From NCBI GenBank assembly GCA_902605645.1, contig CACLDE010000006.1:1-40068 (forward strand): a DNA stretch of 40,068 nt, written 5' to 3'. The position numbers and the translations under genes were made by a program. Shown here in pieces: positions 1-9,173 of the stretch (position 1 is the stretch's first letter; every line of letters begins with the position of its first letter). The notes under the pieces were generated by a model that ran no database searches, had not been told where the DNA came from, and was given only the letters and a program-made list of their open reading frames with translations. Source of the stretch: an uncultured Pelagibacteraceae bacterium (GTDB lineage: Bacteria > Pseudomonadota > Alphaproteobacteria > Pelagibacterales > Pelagibacteraceae).

Positions 1-427
1 CTGGAACAATTTTATCGCAACCTCTCACTACAGAATATGAATAATGATAATAACCACCTCCATTCGCGCAGCTACCCATTGATATTACATACCTCGGTTC
101 TGGCATCTGGTCATAAACTTTTCTTAAAGCTGGAGCCATTTTGTTTGTTAAAGTTCCAGCAACTATCATTACATCTGATTGTCTTGGTGAAGCTCTAGGA
201 GCAGCGCCAAATCTCTCAAGATCATATCTCGGCATTGAGGTGTGCATCATCTCAACCGCACAACAAGCAAGACCAAAAGTCATCCAGTGCAAAGATCCTG
301 TTCGAGCCCAATTTATTAAATTATTTGTTGATGTTGTTATAAAACCTTTTTCAGCAAAATCTTTTGCTATTTGCTTAAATTCATCAGGTACTTTTTTTAA
401 TCTTTCGTCTGAGTCTAATATTCTCAT
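1..427 (-). CDS. nuoB: NADH-quinone oxidoreductase subunit B (partial, C-terminus beyond window)
   Basis: NuoB carries the terminal [4Fe-4S] cluster N2 of respiratory complex I, in the peripheral arm next to the quinone site. My reading of the minus strand from the ATG at 427 gives 142 codons before the window edge. It includes the adjacent cysteine pair in [11 protein letters not shown] (C55, C56) and a third ligand in GSCANGGG (C120). The fourth ligand, expected near residue 150, lies outside the window. The start overlaps the nuoA stop as ATGA, which supports translational coupling within a nuoAB operon. Family assignment is clear. Only the missing C-terminus limits the call. Confidence 0.96.
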   Translation of the reverse strand, partial: MRILDSDERLKKVPDEFKQIAKDFAEKGFITTSTNNLINWARTGSLHWMTFGLACCAVEMMHTSMPRYDLERFGAAPRASPRQSDVMIVAGTLTNKMAPALRKVYDQMPEPRYVISMGSCANGGGYYHYSYSVVRGCDKIVP

Positions 428-792
428 TCCCACTCCAATGCCCCTTTTTTCCACTCATATATAAAACCAATAGTTAAAACCCCTAAAAATAGCATCATCG
501 ACCAAAACCCAAATATTCCAGTTGTTCCTAATGTAATTGCCCATGGAAACAAGAAAGCTATTTCTAAATCAAAAATAATAAAAAGTATTGCTACTAGATA
601 AAATCTGACATCAAATTCCATTCTAGAGTCATCAAAAGCCTCAAATCCACATTCATAAGCTGAAAGTTTTTCAGGATCAGGATTAGATGGTGAAGATATA
701 AAGTTTATCAATATAAAGCCAGCACTTATAAGCAAAGCTATAAATAAAAAAATTATTATTGATAAATAGTCTGTTAAAAAGTTATAAATCAT
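424..792 (-). CDS. nuoA: NADH-quinone oxidoreductase subunit A
   Basis: NuoA is a small membrane subunit of complex I with three transmembrane helices. The 122-residue product shows three hydrophobic segments (about residues 6-28, 60-83 and 88-110). The loop between the first two holds the family-typical segment [13 protein letters not shown] chose the ATG at 792. An in-frame TTG at 801 lies 6 nt after a GAGG and would add three residues, so the TTG start is a real alternative. A TATAAT-like hexamer lies on the minus strand at 860-865, in the spacer shared with the divergent methyltransferase gene, but no convincing -35 accompanies it. The stop overlaps the nuoB start by 4 bp. Confidence 0.95.
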   Translation of the reverse strand: MIYNFLTDYLSIIIFLFIALLISAGFILINFISSPSNPDPEKLSAYECGFEAFDDSRMEFDVRFYLVAILFIIFDLEIAFLFPWAITLGTTGIFGFWSMMLFLGVLTIGFIYEWKKGALEWE

Positions 793-993
793 TTTAATCA
801 ATATCTACCTCAATACACATAGCTTGAGGGTTTTTATATTAATCTTAAGTTGGATTTATATTATATCTCATTATGTGTCTAGGACAGTTATGTAGCAATT
901 AGTTGATAATGATTCTCAAATCACATATTAAAGCTTTATATATGAACGTGAAATTTGAGTTTTTCTCTGTCAATTACTAACTTAAAAGTAGGA

Positions 994-1791
994 ATGTTTT
1001 TTTTAAAAGAATATAAGGCAAAAAAGGTCAAAGCGCCGGATAATTTTTCTAACAGAAGGAGAATCATGTCCAGTGATAACAAGAATTTGATCTATCTATT
1101 AAATAAAAGATTTTCATGGATGAAAAAATATATCAAAGGTAAGAAAATTATTGTCGAACTAGGCTCTGGAAACGGATGTATAAAAAAAATTATAGATAAT
1201 AAAAAAATTATGCTCACTGATATTATTAAATATCCATGGATTGATAAAAAAGTGGATATGTTAAAAATCAACTTAGGAAAAAAATATTTAAAAAAAGTTG
1301 ATATTTTTATAATAAATCATTCACTTCACCATTGTGCGAATCCAGGTGCAACATTAAAAAAAATGTCAATTTACCTTAAAAAAAACGGATTTATACTTAT
1401 AAATGAACCTGAAACTTCTTTTTTTTTAAAATTAATTCAAATAGTTTTAGACGATGAAAGCTGGTCTTTGAAATCTAAAGTATTTAATCGGAAAAGCATT
1501 TTTAATCCAAAAAGTCCTTGGATTTCAAACACTGCAGTAGCTCAACTTTTATTCAAAAATGATAAAAAATTCCAAAGATATTTTCCTCAATATAAAATTT
1601 TAGAAAATAAACTATCAGAATTTCTCATTTTCTTAAATTCTGGAGGTGTTAATTCAAGTTTTTTTCATATAAAACTCAATAATTTTTTTTTAAAAATACT
1701 TAATATAATCGATGAAATTTTAATCTTTTTTCTACCAAGTATTTTTGCTTTAAATAGAACTATAGTCTTAAAAAAAATAAATGAAAATTAA
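994..1791 (+). CDS. class I SAM-dependent methyltransferase
   Basis: This 265-residue protein has a Rossmann methyltransferase signature. Motif I reads VELGSGNG, followed about 65 residues later by a HSLHHC-type segment and a post-strand LINEPE, as in the Methyltransf_11/25 group. The substrate cannot be read from sequence. I chose the ATG at 994, which directly follows AGTAGGA; an in-frame TTG at 955 would add 13 residues. The stop overlaps the start of the next gene (ATG at 1781), so the two are probably one operon. The partner is a membrane glycosyltransferase-like protein, which makes methylation of a glycan or lipid-linked sugar a reasonable guess. The gene is very rich in A and T, like its partner. 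Confidence 0.75.
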   Translation: MFFLKEYKAKKVKAPDNFSNRRRIMSSDNKNLIYLLNKRFSWMKKYIKGKKIIVELGSGNGCIKKIIDNKKIMLTDIIKYPWIDKKVDMLKINLGKKYLKKVDIFIINHSLHHCANPGATLKKMSIYLKKNGFILINEPETSFFLKLIQIVLDDESWSLKSKVFNRKSIFNPKSPWISNTAVAQLLFKNDKKFQRYFPQYKILENKLSEFLIFLNSGGVNSSFFHIKLNNFFLKILNIIDEILIFFLPSIFALNRTIVLKKINEN

Positions 1792-3334
1792 AAATAAAAA
1801 TTTACTATCTATATCTTTAATTATTTTTTTAATTTTTTTTTCAATAATTTTAAATCAATATCATGGTTATGTAGGAATTTTACCCATAGATAGTTTTTTA
1901 ATTTTTAACTCTGGCTATGACTTAATGAGTGGTTATTATCCATTCAAAGATTATTGGACAATTAAAGAACCTTTTATTGATTTAATACAAGCAATTTTTT
2001 TTAAAGTATTTGGTGTTTCGTGGTTTTCTTATGTTTTACATGCATCAGTTTTCAATTGCATTATTACTGTTTATACTTTTTATTTATTAAAAAAACTTAA
2101 TCTTGAGATTAACCTCTGTTTTTTTTACTCTATTTGTGTTGCAATACTTACTTATCCAACAGCCGGAACACCTTTTAGTGATCATCATACTTTAATATTT
2201 TGTTTGTTATCTCTTTATTTGTTTATTTTGGCAATTAATAAGAAAAGGAATATTTACTGGTTTCTTATTCCATTTTTTCTTGGATTTTCTTTTTTATCAA
2301 AGCAGGCGCCCACGATTTATATTATTTTTATAATAACGATTTTATCAATTATATTTTTTATAAAATCAAAGAATATATCTAGTTTTGTAGCTGCATTTTC
2401 TGGAACAATGATTTTTTTAGTTTTGTTTTTTATTATGATTTATTTAGGTAATATCAAATTAAATGATTTCATAATTCAATATTTTTTATATCCTCAATCA
2501 CTTGGTGGAAGTAGATTGGAATGGTTGTCACCATTTGAATTTCAAAGAATTTTTTGGCGTTATAAACTACAATATCTATCAATAGGAATATTAATTTATT
2601 TATTTATTAAATTTTCATTCCTAAAAAATAAAAAAGATTTTTCAGATTATTTAATAATATCAAGTATAATTTCCTTTTGCCTATTAACCATAATGCACCA
2701 ATTGATGACAATAAATGCAATTTTTATTTATTGCTTGATACCAATTTTTTGTGGTTTCTCACATGTGTATTCAAAAAAGTATTTGAATGCAGAGAAGATT
2801 ATAAGTCGTTTTTTAATAACTTTAACTTTTTGTTCAACTATATATTATTATTTTAGTTATATAAAAAACCGTACTTTTATGGATTTAAGAGGTATTAACC
2901 TAGCAAATTCTGTAGACGGGAATAAAATACATCCAAAGCTATCAAACATTAAATGGATAACTATGTTTTATCCTGATAACCCGGATGAGGAAATTTCGAA
3001 TATTGCACTAGCGCTCAAAATATTAAGAGAAGATAAAAACAAAAAAATGCTGATAACAGACTATCAATTTATTTCTGTTTTTTTTAATGAATATGACTAT
3101 TCACCAACAAGATTTTGGTATGATTTTCACGGTTATCCTTCTGAAAATAATAAGTATTTTAATTACTGGAAAGAATTTGTTTTAAAAAAAATAAGAAAAA
3201 ATGGCATTAAAAGTATTTATGTACTGAAGCCTTTGCACGGAGAAACTAAGCCATTAGAAAATGTTTTAAACGGCTGTTATCAGAGAAAAAATTTTTCTGA
3301 TGTCTTTTATAAATTAATTTTAAAAGATTGTTAA
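1781..3334 (+). CDS. polytopic membrane protein, glycosyltransferase family 39/ArnT-like
   Basis: The product has 517 residues with roughly ten hydrophobic helices and a soluble C-terminal portion (about the last 150 residues). The first extracytoplasmic loop carries a YPFKDYWTIKEPF segment. That resembles the acidic loop of C-type membrane glycosyltransferases that use polyprenyl-phosphate sugars (the PMT/ArnT fold), where the Asp is catalytic. A following HHTLIF helix start is also common in that group. Such proteins add sugars to lipid A, proteins or glycans on the periplasmic side. The start overlaps the preceding methyltransferase by 11 bp. The stop lies 5 bp from the 3' end of the convergent tRNA-Asp. 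The acceptor and donor are unknown. Confidence 0.6.
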   Translation: MKIKNKNLLSISLIIFLIFFSIILNQYHGYVGILPIDSFLIFNSGYDLMSGYYPFKDYWTIKEPFIDLIQAIFFKVFGVSWFSYVLHASVFNCIITVYTFYLLKKLNLEINLCFFYSICVAILTYPTAGTPFSDHHTLIFCLLSLYLFILAINKKRNIYWFLIPFFLGFSFLSKQAPTIYIIFIITILSIIFFIKSKNISSFVAAFSGTMIFLVLFFIMIYLGNIKLNDFIIQYFLYPQSLGGSRLEWLSPFEFQRIFWRYKLQYLSIGILIYLFIKFSFLKNKKDFSDYLIISSIISFCLLTIMHQLMTINAIFIYCLIPIFCGFSHVYSKKYLNAEKIISRFLITLTFCSTIYYYFSYIKNRTFMDLRGINLANSVDGNKIHPKLSNIKWITMFYPDNPDEEISNIALALKILREDKNKKMLITDYQFISVFFNEYDYSPTRFWYDFHGYPSENNKYFNYWKEFVLKKIRKNGIKSIYVLKPLHGETKPLENVLNGCYQRKNFSDVFYKLILKDC

Positions 3335-3339
3335 TCTAG

Positions 3340-3417
3340 TGGCGGGAGTGACGGGACTCGAACCCGCGGCCTCCTGCGTGACAGGCAGGCGCTCTAACCA
3401 AACTGAGCTACACCCCC
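3340..3417 (-). tRNA. tRNA-Asp (anticodon GTC)
   Basis: Read on the minus strand, the gene begins GGGGGTG and ends CACTCCCGCCA, with CCA encoded. The acceptor stem pairs over seven positions with one G-T wobble. The T arm carries GGTTCGAGTCC. The anticodon loop TGTCACG gives GTC. It is 78 nt with CCA. It lies just downstream of tRNA-Val in the same direction, 3 nt apart, so both are probably processed from one transcript. Its 3' end is 5 bp from the stop of the convergent membrane protein gene. Confidence 0.96.
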
Positions 3418-3420
3418 AAA

Positions 3421-3496
3421 TGGTGGGTGGTAAAGGACTCGAACCTATGACCCTCTCGGTGTAAACGAGATGCTCTACCAACTGAGCTAACCACCC
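3421..3496 (-). tRNA. tRNA-Val (anticodon TAC)
   Basis: On the minus strand the gene begins GGGTGGT and ends ACCACCCACCA, giving a fully paired acceptor stem and an encoded CCA. The anticodon loop TTTACAC gives TAC. The T arm contains GGTTCGAGTCC. It is 76 nt and is the promoter-proximal member of a Val-Asp tRNA pair. The 86 bp between it and the zinc-ribbon gene at 3583 must hold both divergent promoters. I could not pick a convincing -35/-10 pair there. Confidence 0.96.
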
Positions 3497-3582
3497 GGAA
3501 ATTTGTTCGACATATACAATATAATTCCCGTAAAGTAAAAATGTATTTATAGAGCTATAAATAAGCTGTATTATTAATAATT

Positions 3583-4143
3583 ATGATTCTTGAATGCAAA
3601 TCTTGCCAAAAAAAATTTGTTGTTCCGGATAGCGCTATACCGGCTGCTGGCAGATTGGTCCAATGCAGTTCATGTGGTAACAAATGGACACAATTTCCAA
3701 TTACAAAAAAGGTAATTAAAGAACCGGTAAATCTCTCAGCTAAAAAAGAGGCAATAGAGAAACCTGTAAAAGTTTCACCTAAAATACAAAAGGAAAAAAT
3801 ATTTAGCATACCAATTAAGAAAAAGAAAATAGTTAAGAAAAGGTCTGGACCTTCAATTTATTCAAAAGAGTATCTAGAAAAAAAACATGGTATCAATATT
3901 GATGAAAATTATAATAATACGTCAAAAGATAAATCAAATAAAAAAGTATCCCAATCCTATTTTGGTTTTTACAGCTATTTAATTGTATTCTTATTTATAA
4001 TTACATCGATGGTTGGAATTTTAAATCTTACGAAGGAAATTATAATATTTTACTTACCTATTACAGAGATTTATATAGAGTATTTGTTTGAAAATCTAAA
4101 CAATTTTGGGATACTTTTCAGAGATACTTTTAATTTATACTAA
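3583..4143 (+). CDS. MJ0042-type zinc-ribbon, single-pass membrane protein
   Basis: The 186-residue product opens with a zinc-ribbon, MILECKSCQKKF with a second pair in QCSSCGNKW (C5, C8, C28, C31), as in the MJ0042/zinc_ribbon_5 family of alphaproteobacterial proteins. A lysine-rich linker (about residues 40-120) leads to one transmembrane helix at about 128-150 and a short hydrophobic tail. The layout suggests a cytoplasmic zinc finger tethered to the inner membrane. The function of this family is not established. The stop shares a 4-bp CTAA with the stop of the convergent SDR-methyltransferase gene. Confidence 0.75.
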   Translation: MILECKSCQKKFVVPDSAIPAAGRLVQCSSCGNKWTQFPITKKVIKEPVNLSAKKEAIEKPVKVSPKIQKEKIFSIPIKKKKIVKKRSGPSIYSKEYLEKKHGINIDENYNNTSKDKSNKKVSQSYFGFYSYLIVFLFIITSMVGILNLTKEIIIFYLPITEIYIEYLFENLNNFGILFRDTFNLY

Positions 4144-6686
4144 TTTTCTAACTCTTTTATATTAATAAAGTTTTTAGATAAATTTGAATTATTCTTTTTA
4201 ATATCTTTATAGAAATTCCAGGCTAATACGATCATAGTATTATTGCTGTTTTTTACTTTTTTTTTACTTTTAATAGGTATTTTTACCCCAGGAATAAATT
4301 TGTTATGTTTTAAAGAATTGTCCTCTACTATAAAATCTATTTGATCTGAAATACCATAAAAATTAAGTGCTGTTGTAGCTTTTGCTGGAGCGCCATATCC
4401 TATTATTTTTTTATGATCTCTTTTTAATTTATTAAAATTTTTAAGAATATTATCTCTTATTTTGTAAACTTTTTCTCCAAATTTTTTATAAGTTTCAAAT
4501 TTTTTAATTCCAAATTTATTTTCTTCCGCAATTAATTTTGTTACATTTTTTTCAACTTTTTTATTCTTATCTTTTGAAATATATATTCTTATAGAACCAC
4601 CATGAGTATTCACTATTTCTGAACGATAAATTTTAGCATTTAGTCTATTGAAAAAATTATTTAAAGACGTTAAAGACCAATAGTTATAATGCTCGTGATA
4701 TATATTATCAAAAGTCAGATCTTTTAAGGTATTGAGTAAATATTGAACTTCAATGACGATGGTGCCTTTTTTATCTAATAGTTTAAACATGCATTCAGCC
4801 ATTTCTTTGAGATTATCTGAGTGTGCAAATACATTCGAAGCCAAAATTAAATTTGCACCTTTTTTAATTTTTTTGATGTTTTTGTTATTTAAAAAGCCAT
4901 TGAAAGTTTTAATCTTATTTTTATTAGCAATTTTAGCTAAATTTTTTGCAGGTTCTACTCCCAAGATATTCTTAAAATTTAAATCTTTAAATGGTTTTAG
5001 AGCAACACCGTCATTGCTGCCGATATCAATGATATAAGACTTTTTAGGTTTTAAATTAAAATATTTAATGTAGCTTTTGGCAGCTTTAACAAAATGATCC
5101 CTAAAAGTTTTTGAGGTAGAAGATGTGTACAAATAATTTGAGAACATTTTTTTTGGATCTACTGAAACCGATAACTGGCAATTATGACATTTTTCACAAT
5201 AATTCATTTCTAATGGATATAATTCACTTTTATCATTTTTATTTTTTATTAAATTATTTGCTAGGGGCTGATAGCCTAAAGAAACTACTCTTTTCAAATT
5301 AGTATTCCCACATGATCTGCATTCATACTTGTAACAATTCATTAATAAGTTTTTTTCTTCTTCGTCCACAAAAACATGTTTTATTGTGTGGGTTATACCA
5401 TAATTGTTATGTTCTCTTTCTCCTCTTACTAAATTCAAAAATGTTGTATCTTTTGTAAAAACCATAGTATGTGCAACATTTGGTTTAATAACAGATAACT
5501 CTCCTTCACTAACTACTTGGGTAACTTTAGGAGAACCAGGATTAATAATATCCTGAAATACTTCGATAATTTGCCCTTTGGTAAATAAACATTTTTGCTC
5601 TTGTTGCGGATGATAATGATTGGCTCTAATAGTTCCTTTTTTGGAACTTATAAGTCCTATTAAATTAATTGGTTCAGTCAATTCATGATTACTTATTTTT
5701 CCTCTTCTATCTACGAATTCATCATGGCCACTTTTTACATATTCTAAGTCTTTAATGAAATTAGGTTTTGACCATTTTAAAATCATTTCTTTTATACTTT
5801 CATCTAGATTGTAAAGAAACTTAAAGCCCTTTTTTTTAATTTTTTTGTTTGATAGTGAAAAACCAAGATTTGGTATTTCATCATTTGTTTCTCTCAAAAC
5901 AATCTTTGGATTATATTTTTTGCAAATTTCAGCTACTTCTTTCACAGTAACCGTATCTTTTGTTAAATTAAATAGTTCTCTATTAATATCTTTTCTCTCT
6001 TCAATAAATTTAAAACATCTAGCAACATCAATCAAAGGAACTAGGCTCTTAATTTGTTTTCCACCAGAAAATAGTTTTAAAACTCCATTTTGAGATGCTA
6101 TCTTTGAGAACAGATTGGGCATAATATCGATTCTCATAGTGTCAGTTGAATAACCATAGACCGATCCAAGTCTTAAAATAACATAATTCTTTCCTGATTT
6201 TTTCAATTGCTTCTCATTATAGTCTTTCGATTTTGCATAAGATAAAAGTGGAGCGGTAACTTCATCCTCAAGTATGTCTTTTTTAATATTGTTCATCCCC
6301 TCAAAAACAACGTGCGTAGATGGCAAAACTATTTTACAATTATCTGATATAACATCTAAAATATTTTGTGTTCCTTGTTCAGCAACTTGTTTTATTTCTT
6401 TATCTTCTTGGTCGTTACTTTCACTTTTAACTCTTGGAACTTTTGTAATTCCAGCTAAATGGTGAATAATATCTGCATCTGCACAATAATGCTTGATGAG
6501 TTCTTTATTAAGAATATCACCTTGAACAAAGTTAATATTCCAGTTTCTTAATTGTGTTACTCTTTCAGAGATAAATCTTTTGTCAATTACTATGATTTCA
6601 TCATTCCAGCTATAACCTGAATATATTTTACACAACTCCGTGCCAATATATCCTAAGCCACCCGTAATAATTATTTTCTTTCCCAT
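4140..6686 (-). CDS. SDR-cupin-C-methyltransferase fusion, NDP-sugar modification
   Basis: This single open frame of 848 codons (numbered from the ATG at 6686) joins three domains. First is an extended short-chain dehydrogenase/epimerase, with TGGLGYIG at 8-15 and the catalytic pair YAKSK (Y150, K154). Second is a cupin at about 320-440 with ANHYHPQQEQK. SDR plus cupin recalls CapF-type bifunctional sugar-nucleotide enzymes. Third is a sugar C-methyltransferase of the TylCIII/NovU type: zinc-binding cysteines C456, C459, C497 and C500, motif I DIGSNDG near 555, YHEHYNYWS, GGSIRIY, and the C-terminal GYGAPAKATT. The likely role is making a C-methylated deoxy-sugar nucleotide for a surface glycan; the product is unknown. 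Met449 is an ideal start for a separate methyltransferase, and the preceding A7 run is discussed in the findings. A TTG at 6722 is a weaker start. The gene follows lon after 54 bp. Confidence 0.82.
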   Translation of the reverse strand: MGKKIIITGGLGYIGTELCKIYSGYSWNDEIIVIDKRFISERVTQLRNWNINFVQGDILNKELIKHYCADADIIHHLAGITKVPRVKSESNDQEDKEIKQVAEQGTQNILDVISDNCKIVLPSTHVVFEGMNNIKKDILEDEVTAPLLSYAKSKDYNEKQLKKSGKNYVILRLGSVYGYSTDTMRIDIMPNLFSKIASQNGVLKLFSGGKQIKSLVPLIDVARCFKFIEERKDINRELFNLTKDTVTVKEVAEICKKYNPKIVLRETNDEIPNLGFSLSNKKIKKKGFKFLYNLDESIKEMILKWSKPNFIKDLEYVKSGHDEFVDRRGKISNHELTEPINLIGLISSKKGTIRANHYHPQQEQKCLFTKGQIIEVFQDIINPGSPKVTQVVSEGELSVIKPNVAHTMVFTKDTTFLNLVRGEREHNNYGITHTIKHVFVDEEEKNLLMNCYKYECRSCGNTNLKRVVSLGYQPLANNLIKNKNDKSELYPLEMNYCEKCHNCQLSVSVDPKKMFSNYLYTSSTSKTFRDHFVKAAKSYIKYFNLKPKKSYIIDIGSNDGVALKPFKDLNFKNILGVEPAKNLAKIANKNKIKTFNGFLNNKNIKKIKKGANLILASNVFAHSDNLKEMAECMFKLLDKKGTIVIEVQYLLNTLKDLTFDNIYHEHYNYWSLTSLNNFFNRLNAKIYRSEIVNTHGGSIRIYISKDKNKKVEKNVTKLIAEENKFGIKKFETYKKFGEKVYKIRDNILKNFNKLKRDHKKIIGYGAPAKATTALNFYGISDQIDFIVEDNSLKHNKFIPGVKIPIKSKKKVKNSNNTMIVLAWNFYKDIKKNNSNLSKNFINIKELEN

Positions 6687-6740
6687 GAAAATAAATCTAC
6701 TCCAAATATTATTTAGAAACAATAAACTTAATATAAATGC

Positions 6741-9125
6741 TTAATTAATTGGTGCTTTTGACTCTTCTTTGGTTTTGTTTTTTGGTAATTGTTCAACTTC
6801 TACCCATTCTACTCTTTTAAGATTTTTGGTAAGAGCAATTTTCAAAACTTCATCAACATTTTTTACAGCTATAATTTCCATGTTTTTTTTAATGGAGTCT
6901 GGAACTTCAGCTAAATCTTTATTGTTTTCAATTGGAATTAAAACCTTTTTGATTCCGGCCCTATGAGCTGCCAAAAGTTTCTCTTTTAAACCACCAATTG
7001 GCAATACTAAACCTCTTAATGTTACTTCACCTGTCATAGCAACTTTTTTATCTACTGGTATTTCTGTAATAGCTGACACAATAGATGTAACCATGGCTAT
7101 ACCAGCTGAAGGTCCGTCTTTTGGTGTTGCTCCCTCAGGAACATGTATATGAAAATCTTTCTTATCGAAAATCGGAGGTATTATTCCAAATTCTAAACTT
7201 TTGGACCTTATGTAGGATTTAGCAGCTTTAACCGACTCTTGCATTACTTCTCCAAGTTTTCCTGTAATTTGCATTTTTCCTTTACCAGGCATTACTGCTG
7301 ACTCAATTTTTAAAATTTCACCCCCAACTTCAGTCCAGGCTAGTCCAGTGACCACGCCAACTCTATTTTCTTCTTCAATTTCTCCATATTTAAATTTTTG
7401 CACTCCTAAAAAATTACTTAGTTCTATTTCATTCAAAGAAGTATTTACTTTTTCTTTGGCATCTATTTTCTTAACTAATTTTCTGGCAATTTTAGCGATT
7501 TCCCTCTCTAAATTTCTTACACCAGACTCTCTTGTGTAATTTCTAATTATTTTTCTGTTTACATCTTCACTTAATTTCCACTCCTCTTTTTTAAGTCCAT
7601 TATTTTTACTTTGTTTAGGAATTAAGTATTTCTGAGAAATATTTACTTTTTCGTCTTCTGTGTAACCAGAAATTCTAATTACTTCCATTCTATCTAGAAG
7701 AGGTGGTAAAATATTTAATGTATTAGCTGTTGTTACAAACATTACGTCTGACAAATCATAATCAACTTCTAAGTAATGATCATTAAATTCTTTATTTTGC
7801 TCAGGATCCAAAGCCTCTAACAAAGCTGATGATGGATCTCCTCTATAATCATTTCCTACTTTATCGATTTCATCTAATAAAAATAATGGATTTCTGGTTC
7901 CAGCTTTTTTCATCATCTGAATTATTTTTCCAGGCAAAGAACCAATGTAAGTTCGTCTATGTCCTCTAATTTCAGCTTCATCTCTGATACCACCTAATGA
8001 AATTCTAATAAATTTTCTATTAGTTGCCTTCGCAATAGATTTGCCTAAAGAAGTTTTGCCTACACCAGGAGGACCAACTAAACAAAGTATAGGTCCTTTC
8101 ATTTTTTGAATTCTTTTTTGAACTGCTAAAAACTCAATAATTCTCTCTTTAACCTTTTCCAAACCATAGTGATCTTCATCAAGAATTTTTTGAGCTGAAT
8201 TTAAATCTGTATTTATTTTAGTTTTTTCAGACCAAGGAAGTTCTGTCATCCAATCCAAATAGTTTCTTACTACAGTGGCTTCTGCTGACATAGGACTCAT
8301 AGATTTAAGTTTTTTCAACTCTGAAAAACATTTGTCTTGAGCTATTTTGGGCATTTTAGCTTTAGTTATAGCTTTAGAAATATTAGCTATTTCATCTTTA
8401 CCTTCATCTATCTCACCAAGTTCCTTTTGAATTGCTTTTAATTGTTCGTTCAAATAATATTCTCTTTGAGTTTTCTCCATTTGATTTTTTACTCGTCCAC
8501 GAATTTTTTTTTCGACGGATATAACGCTAGTCTCTTTGTTTACTATTTCATATATCTTTTCTAGCCTCTTTCTTAAATCTCTAATTTCAAGAATTTCCTG
8601 CTTTTGAAATATCTTTATATTCAGATTTGCTGCAATATTATCTGCAATTATTTTTGCGTCTTTAGAGTTTTTAATAGTATTAAGATTCTCATTAAAATCT
8701 TTTTTATTTAATACAATTAATTTTTCAAATCTTTTTACTAAGCCTTGAGCATAGACATCTAAATCTTTTGAAATGTTTATGTCATCCGCGATTTCAACAT
8801 TACACTTAAGAAAATTTGTATCATTTTTAATGTTAGTAATTTTAACTCTTTTTTGACCTTCGACTAACACTTTTACCGTGCCGTCTGGCAGCTTTAGAAG
8901 TTGAAGAACTTTACTTAAACAACCAAAAGAGAATAAATCTTTTTCCAATGGATCATCTGTTTCTGAATTTTTTTGGGCGACAAGAATTATTGACTTGTCA
9001 GTTTTCATCGCCTCTTGCAATGCTTTAATAGACTTTTCCCGTCCAACAAATAAAGGTACAACTATCGATGGGAAAATGACTATATCTCTAAGTGGTAGTA
9101 ATGGTTTTGTATAAGTTACATCCAT
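6741..9125 (-). CDS. lon: ATP-dependent protease Lon
   Basis: Lon is a cytoplasmic AAA+ serine protease that degrades misfolded and regulatory proteins. The 794-residue product has the full bacterial layout. The N-terminal substrate-binding domain starts at PLLPLRDIVIFP. It is followed by a coiled segment, Walker A GPPGVGKTS at 351-359 and Walker B LFLLDEID near 414-421. The C-terminal protease domain has the Ser-Lys dyad S673 (in DGPSAGIAM) and K716, with the same 43-residue spacing as E. coli S679/K722. The length is normal. It lies 48 bp downstream of clpX as the last member of the tig-clpP-clpX-lon block. The C-terminal tail is rich in Lys and Glu. Confidence 0.98.
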   Translation of the reverse strand: MDVTYTKPLLPLRDIVIFPSIVVPLFVGREKSIKALQEAMKTDKSIILVAQKNSETDDPLEKDLFSFGCLSKVLQLLKLPDGTVKVLVEGQKRVKITNIKNDTNFLKCNVEIADDINISKDLDVYAQGLVKRFEKLIVLNKKDFNENLNTIKNSKDAKIIADNIAANLNIKIFQKQEILEIRDLRKRLEKIYEIVNKETSVISVEKKIRGRVKNQMEKTQREYYLNEQLKAIQKELGEIDEGKDEIANISKAITKAKMPKIAQDKCFSELKKLKSMSPMSAEATVVRNYLDWMTELPWSEKTKINTDLNSAQKILDEDHYGLEKVKERIIEFLAVQKRIQKMKGPILCLVGPPGVGKTSLGKSIAKATNRKFIRISLGGIRDEAEIRGHRRTYIGSLPGKIIQMMKKAGTRNPLFLLDEIDKVGNDYRGDPSSALLEALDPEQNKEFNDHYLEVDYDLSDVMFVTTANTLNILPPLLDRMEVIRISGYTEDEKVNISQKYLIPKQSKNNGLKKEEWKLSEDVNRKIIRNYTRESGVRNLEREIAKIARKLVKKIDAKEKVNTSLNEIELSNFLGVQKFKYGEIEEENRVGVVTGLAWTEVGGEILKIESAVMPGKGKMQITGKLGEVMQESVKAAKSYIRSKSLEFGIIPPIFDKKDFHIHVPEGATPKDGPSAGIAMVTSIVSAITEIPVDKKVAMTGEVTLRGLVLPIGGLKEKLLAAHRAGIKKVLIPIENNKDLAEVPDSIKKNMEIIAVKNVDEVLKIALTKNLKRVEWVEVEQLPKNKTKEESKAPIN

Positions 9126-9173
9126 ACATATTTATATGATAGTTTTTATCTATATTTCAAGGAACAAATTGGC

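Noticed and set aside
905-923. Fur-box-like GATAATGAT upstream of nuoA and the methyltransferase
   Set aside because: The first nine bases match well but only about 12 of 19 positions agree overall, which is expected by chance in such AT-rich DNA.
942-980. Mini-ORF of 12 codons upstream of the methyltransferase
   Set aside because: It is very short and out of frame with the next gene, with no ribosome binding site and no leader-peptide feature such as runs of one amino acid.
3340-3496. Possible phage or island attachment site at the tRNA pair
   Set aside because: I found no direct repeat of either tRNA 3' end and no integrase in the window.
3555-3809. 84-codon minus-strand frame opposite the zinc-ribbon gene
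   Set aside because: It has no recognisable motif, and the plus-strand frame has a clear four-cysteine zinc-ribbon.
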